Part shown: positions 36,428-45,781 of the stretch, in pieces
Layout of the letters: each line of letters opens with the position of its first letter
Numbering within the stretch: position 1 is the first letter of the stretch
Translations under genes and position numbers: made by a program
Origin: Pseudomonas bohemica
GTDB taxonomy: Bacteria > Pseudomonadota > Gammaproteobacteria > Pseudomonadales > Pseudomonadaceae
Assembly (NCBI RefSeq): GCF_002934685.1
Contig: NZ_NKHL01000114.1
Location: forward strand, 131,697 to 195,696
Length of the DNA: 64,000 nucleotides
Direction of reading: 5' to 3'
Notes under the pieces: model-generated
Told to the model about the DNA's origin: nothing
The model's input: only the letters and a program-made list of their open reading frames with translations
Databases searched by the model: none

Positions 36428-37576
36428 TCAGGTACGAGACGCAGCGACTTGACCCCCTTCGGTCTCGGCGCTGAGCTCGCGCACCGCGATGTAGCGTTCG
36501 CTGCGGCGAGTACGGTCCATTACCTGCCCGACCAGCTGACCACAGGCAGCATCGATATCCTCACCGCGCGTGGTGCGCACGGTAACGTTGAATCCGGCCT
36601 GGTGCAGCAGATCCTGGAAGCGACGGATCGCGTTGTTGCTCGGGCGCTCGTATCCCGAATGCGGGAACGGATTGAACGGGATCAGATTGACCTTGCAAGG
36701 TGTGTCCTTGAGCAACTCGATCATCTCGACTGCGTGCTCGGGCCTGTCGTTGACGTCCTTGAGCAAGGTGTACTCGATGGTGAGCACGCGTTTCTCGCCC
36801 AGCGCCGACATGTAGTTGCGGCAGGATTCGAGCAGCATTTTCAACGGGTACTTCTTGTTGATTGGCACCAACTGGTTGCGCAGCGCATCGTTCGGTGCGT
36901 GCAGTGAAAGAGCCAGCGAGACGTCGATGTGCTTGGCCAGCTCATCGATCATCGGCACCACGCCGGAGGTGGACAGGGTCACCCGGCGCTTGGAAATGCC
37001 ATAACCCAGGTCATCCATCATCAGATGCATGGCAGAGATGACATTGTCGAAGTTCAGCAATGGCTCGCCCATCCCCATCATCACCACGTTGGTGATAGCA
37101 CGGTCGATGGTGGCCGGGACACTGCCGAAGGATTTGTTGGCAATCCACACCTGGCCGATGACTTCGGCGGCGGTGAGGTTGCTGTTGAAGCCTTGTTTGC
37201 CGGTAGAGCAGAAACTGCAATCCAGCGCGCAGCCCGCCTGGGAGGAAACACACAAGGTGCCGCGCTTGCCCTGAGGGATGTACACGGTCTCGACGCAGCT
37301 GCCGGACTCCACGCGCACCACCCATTTACGGGTGCCGTCGCTTGAAATGTCCTCGCTGACGACTTCGGGACCTCGAATTTCGGCACGACGCTCAAGCTTT
37401 TCACGCAGCGCCTTGCCGACGTTCGTCATGGCTTCAAAATTATCGACGCCATAGTGGTGAATCCACTTCATGACCTGACCGGCGCGGAAGCGCTTCTCCC
37501 CGATGGACTCGAAGAATTTTTCCATTTCCGGCTGGGTCAGACCCAGCAGGTTGATTTTGCCAGTTGTATCAGTCAT
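36428..37576 (-). CDS. rlmN: Dual-specificity 23S rRNA/tRNA adenine-C2 methyltransferase
   Basis: Radical-SAM enzyme that methylates A2503 of 23S rRNA and A37 of some tRNAs. 382 residues. Cluster motif CALDCSFC is intact and the second catalytic cysteine lies near the C-terminus in DAACGQLVGQ. Upstream of pilF, downstream of ndk. Confidence 0.97.
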   Translation of the reverse strand: MTDTTGKINLLGLTQPEMEKFFESIGEKRFRAGQVMKWIHHYGVDNFEAMTNVGKALREKLERRAEIRGPEVVSEDISSDGTRKWVVRVESGSCVETVYIPQGKRGTLCVSSQAGCALDCSFCSTGKQGFNSNLTAAEVIGQVWIANKSFGSVPATIDRAITNVVMMGMGEPLLNFDNVISAMHLMMDDLGYGISKRRVTLSTSGVVPMIDELAKHIDVSLALSLHAPNDALRNQLVPINKKYPLKMLLESCRNYMSALGEKRVLTIEYTLLKDVNDRPEHAVEMIELLKDTPCKVNLIPFNPFPHSGYERPSNNAIRRFQDLLHQAGFNVTVRTTRGEDIDAACGQLVGQVMDRTRRSERYIAVRELSAETEGGQVAASRT

Positions 37577-37603
37577 GGATTCACCCTCACTCGCAGCAGT
37601 AGC

Positions 37604-38029
37604 TTAGCGAGTGGTTACCTCGGTAGCAGCGAAGAAGTAAGCGATTTCGCGAGCAGCAGCAGCTTCGGAGTCGGAGCCGTGAACAGCGTTGGCATCGATG
37701 GATTCGGCGAAGTCAGCGCGGATGGTGCCGGCAGCAGCTTCTTTAGGGTTGGTGGCGCCCATCAGTTCACGGTTTTTCAGGATGGCGTTCTCACCTTCCA
37801 GAACCTGAACGACAACCGGACCGGAAGTCATGAAAGCAACCAGGTCACCGAAGAAACCACGGGCGCTGTGCTCAGCGTAGAAACCTTCTGCTTCGGCCTG
37901 GGACAGTTGCTTCAGCTTCGAAGCCACGACGCGCAGACCGGCTTTTTCAAAGCGGGTGGTGATCTCGCCGATTACGTTTTTAGCAACGGCATCAGGCTTG
38001 ATGATCGAGAAAGTACGTTGAACAGCCAT
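37604..38029 (-). CDS. ndk: Nucleoside diphosphate kinase
   Basis: Equilibrates nucleoside di- and triphosphates. 141 residues, full length. Active-site His in NAVHGSDS; N-terminus QRTFSIIKPDAVAKNVIG. Between rlmN and the isc terminator. Confidence 0.98.
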   Translation of the reverse strand: MAVQRTFSIIKPDAVAKNVIGEITTRFEKAGLRVVASKLKQLSQAEAEGFYAEHSARGFFGDLVAFMTSGPVVVQVLEGENAILKNRELMGATNPKEAAAGTIRADFAESIDANAVHGSDSEAAAAREIAYFFAATEVTTR

Positions 38030-38058
38030 GGTGTAACTCCAGAAACGGTGATTATTGC

Positions 38059-38091
38059 GAAAAATTAAACCCGCGAATTATACGCGGGTTC
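38059..38091 (-). terminator. Terminator of the isc operon
   Basis: Minus strand: AACCCGCG-loop-CGCGGGTT then TAATTTTT, 30 bases past the iscX stop. Confidence 0.8.
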
Positions 38092-38119
38092 TGGTGTATT
38101 GCCTAACATGCAAAGATGA

Positions 38120-38320
38120 TCAGTCTATTTCATCGGCCCAAAGGGTCTGGACCGCCTCCAGCACCTTCTCGCCAACCCTTCCGGATTCGTTGTCGAAATC
38201 CGGCAGCTCCTTGATCATCTGTTGCAGTTTGACGAAACCTACCGAGTACGGTTTGACTTCAGGGTGGGCTTCGGCCAGTTCTTCGGCGATGCGCTGGACA
38301 TCATTCCAACCATAGCTCAT
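38120..38320 (-). CDS. iscX: Fe-S assembly protein IscX
   Basis: 66-residue acidic protein (MSYGWNDVQRIAEELAEAH... ending ADEID) that binds IscS and iron and tunes cluster assembly. Last gene of the isc operon, 13 bases after fdx. Start chosen at the family N-terminus MSYGWND; the frame is open 12 codons further. Confidence 0.95.
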   Translation of the reverse strand: MSYGWNDVQRIAEELAEAHPEVKPYSVGFVKLQQMIKELPDFDNESGRVGEKVLEAVQTLWADEID

Positions 38321-38333
38321 GACAATCCCTCGA

Positions 38334-38675
38334 TCAGTGCGGCGCTTCAGCTGCATGGTTAAGCGAATATTTCGGAATCTCGACCGTCAGGTCTTCAGTG
38401 CCGACCTTGGCCTGACAGCCCAGACGCGATGTCGGCTCCAGCCCCCACGCACGATCAAGATAGTCCTCTTCCAGCTCGTCGGCCTCTTCAAGCGAGTTGA
38501 ACCCTTCGCGGATGATGCAGTGGCACGTGGTACAAGCGCAGACACCGCCGCACGCGCTTTCCATTTCGATGTGATGCTCGTGAGCCAGCTCGAGGATCGA
38601 GATGCCTGGCTCAGCCTCGACTACCAACCCGTCCGGGCAAAACTCCTTGTGGGGCAGAAAAATCACCTGCGGCAT
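38334..38675 (-). CDS. fdx: [2Fe-2S] ferredoxin of the isc system
   Basis: 113 residues. Cluster cysteines in ACGGVCACTTCHC and the fourth in RLGCQAKV, the adrenodoxin-like pattern of Isc ferredoxins. Supplies electrons for cluster assembly. Three bases downstream of hscA. Confidence 0.97.
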   Translation of the reverse strand: MPQVIFLPHKEFCPDGLVVEAEPGISILELAHEHHIEMESACGGVCACTTCHCIIREGFNSLEEADELEEDYLDRAWGLEPTSRLGCQAKVGTEDLTVEIPKYSLNHAAEAPH

Positions 38676-38678
38676 CAG

Positions 38679-40541
38679 TTATTCCTCAATCTCATTCAGG
38701 TTGCGTCCTGACAAGGCGGCCTTGACCGTCGAGTCCAGGCGGCGGGCAGCGAACGCATCGGTCACCTGCGACAGACGCTTGGTCTGCTGCTCGATGGCCG
38801 CACCGTCGGTGCCCTTCATCAATTCACGGAGTTCTTCGACCTGCATGTCGATGACCATGCGCTCTTCGGCGTCGAGTAAACGCTCGCCATCGGCCTGCAA
38901 CGCGCCTTCAACGGCTTCGATCAAGCGTTGGGCATCGACCTGCTGCTCACGCAACACGCGCGCGACCTTGTCGTCACCGGCATACTGGAACGAATCCTTG
39001 AGCATGCGAGCGACTTCGCCATCGGTCAGGCCATAGGAAGGCTTGACCTGAATGCTGGACTCCACGCCAGACGCCAGTTCGCGGGCAGACACGCTCAGCA
39101 GACCGTCGGCATCGACCTGGAAGGTGACGCGAATCTTCGCCGCGCCGGCGACCATCGACGGTATGCCGCGCAGATCGAAACGCGCCAGAGAACGGCAGTC
39201 GCTGATCAACTCACGCTCGCCTTGCAGCACGTGAATCATCATTGCCGACTGACCATCTTTATATGTGGTGAACTCCTGAGCGCGGGCCACGGGAATCGTG
39301 GTGTTGCGCGGAATCACCTTTTCCATCAGCCCGCCCATGGTTTCGAGACCAAGGGACAGCGGAATGACGTCCAGCAGCAACAGCTCGCCACCGTCGCGCT
39401 TGTTGCCGGCCAGGGTATCGGCCTGAATCGCCGCGCCAATCGCGACCACTTGATCCGGGTCGATTTCAGTCAGCGGCTGGCGACCGAACAGATCGGCGAC
39501 CGCTTCACGCACACGCGGCACGCGGGTCGAGCCACCGACCATCACAACAGCTTCCACTTCATCCAGCTCGATACCGCAATCACGCACGGCGCGGCGGCAA
39601 GCCTTGAGGCTGCGGGCGACCATCGGCTCGATCAGCGCATTGAAAGCGGATCGAGTCAGCAGACCTTTCCAGGCGCCATGAACGACCTCGACCGAATCGG
39701 TATCGGTCAAGGCTTCCTTGGCGGCGCAGGCAGTCTGCATCAGGCTGCGTTGGGCAGAGGGGTCGAGATCGTCGGACAGGCCGGCTTCAGTAATGATCCA
39801 GCTGGCAATGGCATGGTCGAAATCATCACCACCCAGCGCGCTGTCGCCGCCGGTGGCCATGACCTCAAAAACGCCGCCCGTCAGGCGCAGAATCGAGATA
39901 TCGAAAGTACCGCCGCCCAGGTCATAGATCGCCACAACGCCTTCGGCATTCTGATCCAGACCATAAGCCACCGCAGCGGCAGTCGGCTCGTTGAGCAAGC
40001 GCAGCACGGTCAGACCCGCCAGCTTGGCGGCGTCCTTGGTGGCTTGACGCTGAGCATCATCGAAATAGGCTGGCACGGTAATTACAGCACCGACCAGGTC
40101 ACCGCCCAATGTCGCCTCGGCGCGCTGACGCAGCACCTTGAGAATGTCCGCGGACACTTCAACCGGGCTTTTCGCGCCCTGGACGGTGTCGATAAACGGC
40201 ATGTGCGACTCGCCGCCGATGAAGCGGTACGGCAACTGGTCACCGAGATGCTTCACGTCGGAAATGCCACGCCCCATGAGGCGCTTGACCGAGATGATGG
40301 TATTAAGCGGATCGGTCGCAGCAGCGTCCTTGGCGGACTGGCCGACCTCGACGCGGTCGGCGTGATAACGCACCGCGGACGGCAGGATGACCTGGCCATC
40401 CTGATCGGGAAGAGGCTCACTGATGCCGCTGCGCAATGCAGCGACCAGCGAGTTGGTGGTGCCGAGATCGATCCCGACGGCCAGACGACGCTGATGAGGT
40501 TTTGGACTTTGGCCGGGTTCGGCGATCTGCAGTAGAGCCAT
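38679..40541 (-). CDS. hscA: Fe-S assembly chaperone HscA (Hsp70)
   Basis: 620 residues. Hsp70 ATPase domain (AVGIDLGTTNSLVAAL, YDLGGGTFDISILRL, MVGGSTRVPRVREAV) and a C-terminal substrate-binding domain. Works with HscB to release clusters from IscU through its LPPVK motif. Position between hscB and fdx is canonical. Confidence 0.98.
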   Translation of the reverse strand: MALLQIAEPGQSPKPHQRRLAVGIDLGTTNSLVAALRSGISEPLPDQDGQVILPSAVRYHADRVEVGQSAKDAAATDPLNTIISVKRLMGRGISDVKHLGDQLPYRFIGGESHMPFIDTVQGAKSPVEVSADILKVLRQRAEATLGGDLVGAVITVPAYFDDAQRQATKDAAKLAGLTVLRLLNEPTAAAVAYGLDQNAEGVVAIYDLGGGTFDISILRLTGGVFEVMATGGDSALGGDDFDHAIASWIITEAGLSDDLDPSAQRSLMQTACAAKEALTDTDSVEVVHGAWKGLLTRSAFNALIEPMVARSLKACRRAVRDCGIELDEVEAVVMVGGSTRVPRVREAVADLFGRQPLTEIDPDQVVAIGAAIQADTLAGNKRDGGELLLLDVIPLSLGLETMGGLMEKVIPRNTTIPVARAQEFTTYKDGQSAMMIHVLQGERELISDCRSLARFDLRGIPSMVAGAAKIRVTFQVDADGLLSVSARELASGVESSIQVKPSYGLTDGEVARMLKDSFQYAGDDKVARVLREQQVDAQRLIEAVEGALQADGERLLDAEERMVIDMQVEELRELMKGTDGAAIEQQTKRLSQVTDAFAARRLDSTVKAALSGRNLNEIEE

Positions 40542-40587
40542 TGCTTTTCTGATATCACTGGCGCGCCGCCCAAAAGGCGGCGCGGGG

Positions 40588-41106
40588 TTAATCGTCGAGG
40601 CGCTCTTCCAGCTGGCGCACTTCGTAGGAGAGCTTGTCGAGGAACTGCATGCGGCGCATCAACCTTTCGGCCTGCTCACGCTGTGCAGCATCGTCCCAAC
40701 AGGCTGCGAAGCTTTCGTTCAGTTCTTCCTGCGCCACCTTGAGCCGACGCTTGAAGGTCGCCACGCCGTCCAGATCCGCTTCATCCTGCAGGTCTTCGAG
40801 TTCTTCGCGCCATTGCATCTGCTGCATCAGGAACTCGGGGTCATGCACGGTGACTTCAAGCGCAACTTCGCCCTTGAGCGCCAGCAGGTAACGCGCCCGC
40901 TTCGGCGCGCTCTTGAGGGTCTGGTAGGCGTCGTTCAGGCTTGCCGAGCGCTCCAGCGCAACACGCTGCTCACGCTCGGAGGCGTCAGCGAAGCGGTCGG
41001 GGTGCACGCTACGGGCAAGCTCGCGATAACGCGTGGCGAGCAGATCCAGATCCAGGCGGAAACCCGGCTGCAGATCGAACAGAGCGAAGTGACAAGGAGT
41101 ACCCAC
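40588..41106 (-). CDS. hscB: Fe-S assembly J-protein HscB
   Basis: 172 residues from GTG 41106 (read as MGTPCHFALFDLQPGF, the family N-terminus). J domain with HPD in SVHPDRFADAS; C-terminal helical domain that binds IscU. Eight bases downstream of iscA. Confidence 0.96.
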   Translation of the reverse strand: MGTPCHFALFDLQPGFRLDLDLLATRYRELARSVHPDRFADASEREQRVALERSASLNDAYQTLKSAPKRARYLLALKGEVALEVTVHDPEFLMQQMQWREELEDLQDEADLDGVATFKRRLKVAQEELNESFAACWDDAAQREQAERLMRRMQFLDKLSYEVRQLEERLDD

Positions 41107-41114
41107 AATAAGCC

Positions 41115-41438
41115 TCAGACGTTGAAGCTTTCGCCGCAGCCACATTCACCGCGCGAGTTGGGATTGTTGAACTTGAAGCCTTCGTTCAACCCTTCCTTGA
41201 CGAAATCCAGCTCGGTGCCGTCGAGGTAAACCAGGCTCTTGGGATCGATGATAACCTTCACGCCATGGTGCTCGAACACCGTGTCTTCGCTGTCTGGCGC
41301 GTCAACGAACTCGAGTACGTACGCCAGGCCAGAACAACCTGTGGTGCGAACACCCAGACGAATGCCATCACCTTTGCCGCGCCCTTCGAGGGAGCGACGC
41401 ACGTGATTGGCGGCAGCTTCGGTCATGCTGATAGCCAT
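41115..41438 (-). CDS. iscA: A-type Fe-S carrier IscA
   Basis: 107 residues. Three conserved cysteines: one in TTGCSGLAYVLEF, two in the C-terminal GECGCGESF. Carries clusters to target apoproteins. Confidence 0.97.
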   Translation of the reverse strand: MAISMTEAAANHVRRSLEGRGKGDGIRLGVRTTGCSGLAYVLEFVDAPDSEDTVFEHHGVKVIIDPKSLVYLDGTELDFVKEGLNEGFKFNNPNSRGECGCGESFNV

Positions 41439-41473
41439 CGTGACTCCTTACTTGCAAGCGGGATGAAGACTGC

Positions 41474-41860
41474 TCAGAGCAGGCCTTTCTTCTGCTTGTA
41501 ATCGCGAACGGCCGCCTTGATAGCGTCTTCGGCGAGTACGGAGCAGTGAATTTTCACCGGTGGCAGCGCAAGTTCTTCAGCCAGCTGAGTGTTCTTGATG
41601 GTCTCTGCTTCGTCCAGAGTCTTGCCTTTCATCCACTCGGTTGCCAGGGAGCTGGAAGCGATTGCCGAGCCGCAGCCATAGGTCTTGAACTTGGCGTCTT
41701 CGATAATGCCTTGCTCATTCACCTTGATCTGCAGGCGCATGACGTCGCCGCAAGCCGGCGCGCCGACCATGCCAGTGCCGACGTCAGGATCTTCCGCGTT
41801 CATCTTGCCGACGTTGCGCGGGTTCTCGTAGTGGTCAATGACCTTTTCGCTGTAAGCCAT
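41474..41860 (-). CDS. iscU: Fe-S cluster scaffold IscU
   Basis: 128 residues. Cluster ligands in GAPACGDVM, TYGCGSAIASSS and KIHCSVLAEDA; HscA-binding LPPVK is present just before the last cysteine. Separated from iscS by 190 bases containing a dispersed repeat, longer than in most isc operons. Confidence 0.98.
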   Translation of the reverse strand: MAYSEKVIDHYENPRNVGKMNAEDPDVGTGMVGAPACGDVMRLQIKVNEQGIIEDAKFKTYGCGSAIASSSLATEWMKGKTLDEAETIKNTQLAEELALPPVKIHCSVLAEDAIKAAVRDYKQKKGLL

Positions 41861-41926
41861 GATTCAAATCCTCATCAGATACGTCTGTCGCTCTCGCGAC
41901 ATTTCAAAACCACTGCGCTCGGTAAT

Positions 41927-42014
41927 CTGCGTTGAAAATAGCCTCGAAATGCTCATTCAGGTTCCCTGAACTCCGCTCTCTCGCCTGTTTTCGCCTTGTC
42001 TTCCCTTCGCTCGC
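41927..42014. repeat. Dispersed intergenic repeat, copy B
   Basis: About 88 bases, CTGCGTTGAAAATAGCC to CCTTCGCTCGC, in the iscS-iscU gap. Homologous along its length to 32086-32172 and in the same orientation. Confidence 0.85.
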
Positions 42015-42050
42015 TACGTTTTGAAATGCTGCGGTAGTGGCGACTTTAAA

Positions 42051-43265
42051 TTAGTGTGCTGCCCACTCGATCTTCGAGATGTCGACACCGTCTTTGAACA
42101 TGTCCCATAGCGGCGACAGAGCACGCAGCTTGGTGACCGCCTCGCAGACTTTCTGCGCGGCCCAATCGATCTCTTCTTCGGTGGTGAAACGACCGAAGGT
42201 AAAGCGAATCGAGCTGTGTGCCAGCTCGTCGTTGCGACCCAGGGCGCGCAGCACGTAGGAAGGTTCCAGGGAAGCCGAGGTGCACGCAGAGCCTGACGAA
42301 ACAGCCAGATCCTTGAGCGCCATGATGAGCGACTCGCCTTCGACGTAGTTGAAGCTCAGGTTCAGGTTGTGCGGCACACGAGCAGTCAAGCTGCCGTTGA
42401 CGTACAACTCTTCGAGATGCTCGACCTGCTTGTAGAAACGGTCGCTCAGTGCCTTGATGCGCACGTTTTCGGCAGCCATGTCTTCTTTGGCGATCCGGAA
42501 GGCTTCACCCATGCCGACGATCTGGTGAGTCGCCAGCGTGCCGGAACGCATGCCGCGCTCGTGACCGCCGCCGTGCATGGTGGCCTCGATACGTACGCGA
42601 GGCTTGCGGCTGACATACAGCGCGCCAATGCCTTTCGGACCGTAGGTCTTGTGGGCGGAGAAGGACATCATGTCGACTTTCAGCTTTGACAGATCGATGT
42701 CGACCTTGCCGGTGGACTGAGCAGCATCAACATGGAACAGCACGCCGCGCGAACGGGTCAGCTCGCCAATTGCCGCGATGTCGTTGATCGTGCCGATCTC
42801 GTTGTTCACGTGCATGATCGAAACCAGAATGGTGTCGTCACGCAGGACAGCTTCGATCATCGCTGGAGTGATCAGACCGTCTGTGGTCGGCTCCAGATAG
42901 GTGACTTCGAAACCTTCACGCTCCAGTTGGCGCATGGTGTCGAGGACAGCCTTGTGTTCGATCTTGCTGGTGATCAGGTGCTTGCCTTTGGTGCCGTAGA
43001 AGTGCGCAGCGCCTTTGATCGCCAGGTTGTCGGACTCGGTGGCACCGGAAGTCCAGACGATTTCCCGCGGATCGGCGTTGACCAGATCGGCGACCTGACG
43101 ACGCGCGTTCTCGACCGCTTCTTCGGCTTTCCAGCCGAAGACGTGGGAGCGCGAAGCCGGGTTACCGAAGTTGCCATCAACCAGCAGGCAATCGCTCATT
43201 TTCTGCGCAACACGCGGATCGACCGGGGTCGTCGCGGAGTAATCGAGGTAAATCGGCAATCTCAT
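42051..43265 (-). CDS. iscS: Cysteine desulfurase IscS
   Basis: 404 residues from MRLPIYLDYSATTPVDPRVA. PLP lysine in FSAHKTYGPKGIG; active-site cysteine on the mobile loop SSGSACTSASLEPSY. Sulfur donor for Fe-S assembly and tRNA thiolation. The frame extends 16 codons upstream into the iscR stop region, but the chosen start is the family one. Confidence 0.98.
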   Translation of the reverse strand: MRLPIYLDYSATTPVDPRVAQKMSDCLLVDGNFGNPASRSHVFGWKAEEAVENARRQVADLVNADPREIVWTSGATESDNLAIKGAAHFYGTKGKHLITSKIEHKAVLDTMRQLEREGFEVTYLEPTTDGLITPAMIEAVLRDDTILVSIMHVNNEIGTINDIAAIGELTRSRGVLFHVDAAQSTGKVDIDLSKLKVDMMSFSAHKTYGPKGIGALYVSRKPRVRIEATMHGGGHERGMRSGTLATHQIVGMGEAFRIAKEDMAAENVRIKALSDRFYKQVEHLEELYVNGSLTARVPHNLNLSFNYVEGESLIMALKDLAVSSGSACTSASLEPSYVLRALGRNDELAHSSIRFTFGRFTTEEEIDWAAQKVCEAVTKLRALSPLWDMFKDGVDISKIEWAAH

Positions 43266-43309
43266 TGAATATCTCCTATCGGGCAGGCGCGCCGCGCGTT
43301 CATCTGCGT

Positions 43310-43801
43310 TCACTCAACGGCGGATGTTTCAATCTTGTCCAGAAGCTGGGTCTTGTTGTTGCAACGACGCAGATCCTGACGTTGGGCGACTTCCTGCACT
43401 TCACGGCGAGTGACGAGGTCGGCCAGGCTGATACCGCTTAGAAATTCGTGAATCTGCTGGCTGAGGTCGCACCACAAATGGTGGGTCAGACAGGTATCGC
43501 CAGCATGGCAATCACCGAGTCCCTGGCAACGTGTCGCGTCGACCGATTCGTTGACCGCATCGATCACCTGCGCCACCTGAATACCCTGCATGTTGCGGGA
43601 CAGCTGGTAGCCACCGCCGGGCCCACGCACGCTGGACACCAGATTGCCGCGGCGCAGCTTGGCGAACAGTTGCTCGAGATAGGAAAGGGAAATCCCTTGC
43701 CGCTCGGAGATATCGGCCAGGGACACTGGCCCATGCTGCGCATGTAACGCCAGGTCAAGCATGGCAGTTACGGCGTATCGGCCCTTTGTAGTCAGTCGCA
43801 T
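43310..43801 (-). CDS. iscR: Fe-S-sensing transcription regulator IscR
   Basis: 163 residues. Rrf2-type winged helix (MRLTTKGRYAVTAMLDLALH), cluster cysteines in CQGLGDCHAGDTC followed by LTHHLW. Represses the isc operon when holding [2Fe-2S]. First gene of the operon. Confidence 0.97.
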   Translation of the reverse strand: MRLTTKGRYAVTAMLDLALHAQHGPVSLADISERQGISLSYLEQLFAKLRRGNLVSSVRGPGGGYQLSRNMQGIQVAQVIDAVNESVDATRCQGLGDCHAGDTCLTHHLWCDLSQQIHEFLSGISLADLVTRREVQEVAQRQDLRRCNNKTQLLDKIETSAVE

Positions 43802-43841
43802 GACATGTACCGCGGAGGTTCGGAATGAGAGCGAGTATGCT

Positions 43842-43866
43842 ATTCCCGAGTGTTTAAGTCAACTAT
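43842..43866 (-). promoter_or_regulatory. IscR type 1 binding site over the isc promoter
   Basis: On the minus strand ATAGTTGACT, then TAAAC, then ACTCGGGAAT. The left half fits ATASYYGACT perfectly and the right half is close to AGTCRRSTAT. The embedded TTGACT may be the -35 with CATACT 17 bases on as -10, so the repressor would cover the promoter. Confidence 0.75.
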
Positions 43867-43970
43867 AAGACCCAGTGAAACAGTCGGGATTACCCGCAAA
43901 AGAGCGGCGGCATCATAGCAAACCGGGGCCGAAATGGCATGCCCGACTTATGTCCCACTCCGCCACTGGC

Positions 43971-44771
43971 TTAACCCTGAGCGACCTTGCCCTCGCCGCG
44001 CTCCTTGATGCAGTCGAAAACTTCTTTGCGCAGCTCTGGAAGCTCCTTTTCGCGGTACTCGCAGCCCAGACTCTTGAGCGCCTTGCCCATGTCTTCCATA
44101 CGCACGTCGACTGCCTGCAAATGATCGAGCAACTGACCGATCGCCTTGGCAACCGGATCCGGCATGTCTTCGCTGACGCCGTAGGCATCGAAGCCGATCT
44201 TCTCGGCCATGGCCTTGCGCTTGGCTTCAGCACTGCTTGCCTCAGACACGTTTTCGTCAGACTTGACGATGATCCGACCGGGGATGCCCACCACGGTCGC
44301 ACCCGCAGGAACCGGCTTGGTCACCACAGCGTTGGAGCCAACCTTGGCGCCCGCCCCTACCGTGAAGGGACCCAGCACCTTGGCACCGGCGCCGACCACC
44401 ACGCCAGACTCGAGGGTCGGATGGCGCTTGCCCTTGTTCCAGCTGGTACCGCCCAGGGTCACGCCCTGATAAAGCGTCACATCGTCACCGATCTCGGCCG
44501 TCTCACCGATGACGATGCCCATGCCGTGGTCAATGAAGAAACGTCTGCCGACCTTGGCGCCGGGATGGATTTCGATACCCGTCAACCAGCGACCGAAGTT
44601 CGAGACCATACGCGCCGGCCACTTCAGGTCCTTGCGCCATAACCAGCCGGACAGCCGGTGCAACCAGATTGCGTGCATGCCTGGGTAGCAGGTCAGCACT
44701 TCGAAGGCGTTGCGGGCTGCCGGGTCACGGTGAAACACGCTTTGAATATCTTCTCGCAGACGCTCGAACAT
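43971..44771 (-). CDS. cysE: Serine O-acetyltransferase
   Basis: First step of cysteine synthesis. 266 residues from MFERLREDIQSVFHRDPA. C-terminal left-handed beta-helix of hexapeptide repeats (DHGMGIVIGETAEIGDD, LYQGVTLGG). An ATG one codon earlier (44774) overlaps the trmJ stop. The C-terminal tail after the helix is longer than in E. coli CysE. Placement next to iscR ties cysteine supply to Fe-S assembly. Confidence 0.96.
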   Translation of the reverse strand: MFERLREDIQSVFHRDPAARNAFEVLTCYPGMHAIWLHRLSGWLWRKDLKWPARMVSNFGRWLTGIEIHPGAKVGRRFFIDHGMGIVIGETAEIGDDVTLYQGVTLGGTSWNKGKRHPTLESGVVVGAGAKVLGPFTVGAGAKVGSNAVVTKPVPAGATVVGIPGRIIVKSDENVSEASSAEAKRKAMAEKIGFDAYGVSEDMPDPVAKAIGQLLDHLQAVDVRMEDMGKALKSLGCEYREKELPELRKEVFDCIKERGEGKVAQG

Positions 44772-45544
44772 CATTGATCCTTCCGCTTGTAGGGCTCACC
44801 GTTGGCCGCTTTCTGGGTCTCGGTGAGGATGCCACGCAAAATGCTCATTTCAGATCGGTTGAGCGCCGAGCGTCCGTAGAGCCGGCGCAACCGTGCCATC
44901 AGATGACGAGGCTTCTCCGGATCGAGGAAGCCGATGTTCACAAGCGTGGCTTGCAGATGCTCATAGAATTTCTCCATCTCATCCATTGTCGCCAGCTCGG
45001 TACTGCGCACCGAGTTCACTTCGAACTTTTCGACCTTGCTCGCCTGCCCATCCCCCGCCAGCCAAGCCATGCGTGTCTCGTAGCTGAGCACCTGCACGGC
45101 GGCGGCAAGATTCAGCGAGCTGAATTCGGGATCGGACGGGATATGGACATGAAAGTGACAGCGTTGCAGTTCTTCGTTCGTCAGCCCGGCGTATTCACGA
45201 CCGAACACCAGCGCGACCTCTTCACCCAGCGCGGCATGCTCGACGGTCTTGACGCCTGCTTCGCGAGGATCAAGCAGCGGCCAGGGAATGCGACGATCCC
45301 GGGCGCTGGTGCCCATCACCAGATTGCAGCCGACCAAAGCATCTTCCAGGGTCGCGACTACCTGGGCATTTTCCAGAACGTCGCTGGCACCCGACGCACG
45401 GGCATCGGCGTCGTGATGGGGAAACATCGCCGGATCGACCAGCACCAGACGCGAAAGCCCCATGTTCTTCATGGCACGCGCCGCGCCACCGATATTCCCC
45501 GGATGGCTGGTTCCGACCAGGACAACACGAATATTTTGCAGCAC
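44771..45544 (-). CDS. trmJ: tRNA (Cm32/Um32) methyltransferase TrmJ
   Basis: 257 residues, SPOUT fold. N-terminal NIRVVLVGTSHPGNIGGAAR and knot segment VALVFGREYAGLTNEEL. Methylates the 2'-OH of residue 32 in several tRNAs. Overlaps cysE (ATGA arrangement); divergent from suhB. Confidence 0.95.
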   Translation of the reverse strand: MLQNIRVVLVGTSHPGNIGGAARAMKNMGLSRLVLVDPAMFPHHDADARASGASDVLENAQVVATLEDALVGCNLVMGTSARDRRIPWPLLDPREAGVKTVEHAALGEEVALVFGREYAGLTNEELQRCHFHVHIPSDPEFSSLNLAAAVQVLSYETRMAWLAGDGQASKVEKFEVNSVRSTELATMDEMEKFYEHLQATLVNIGFLDPEKPRHLMARLRRLYGRSALNRSEMSILRGILTETQKAANGEPYKRKDQ

Positions 45545-45781
45545 TGGTGAAGTCTCGCTTGCAGGTGAAAAGGGGGTCGAATCTTACAGAAGCGCCCGGC
45601 TCAAGGCTATGAACCCTTGCGCCATACGCTCTACATACACCGTTAAAGCGCAGCGGAACAGTCACCTTCAACCGGGCATGAGGCGACCGGACGCAGGGTA
45701 AAACGGTTTAGTTGCGCTGGAAATCGTCGACAAGAACCCATAGAATGCCCGGCTCTCTTTAACGACCTAGGTGATACATCC

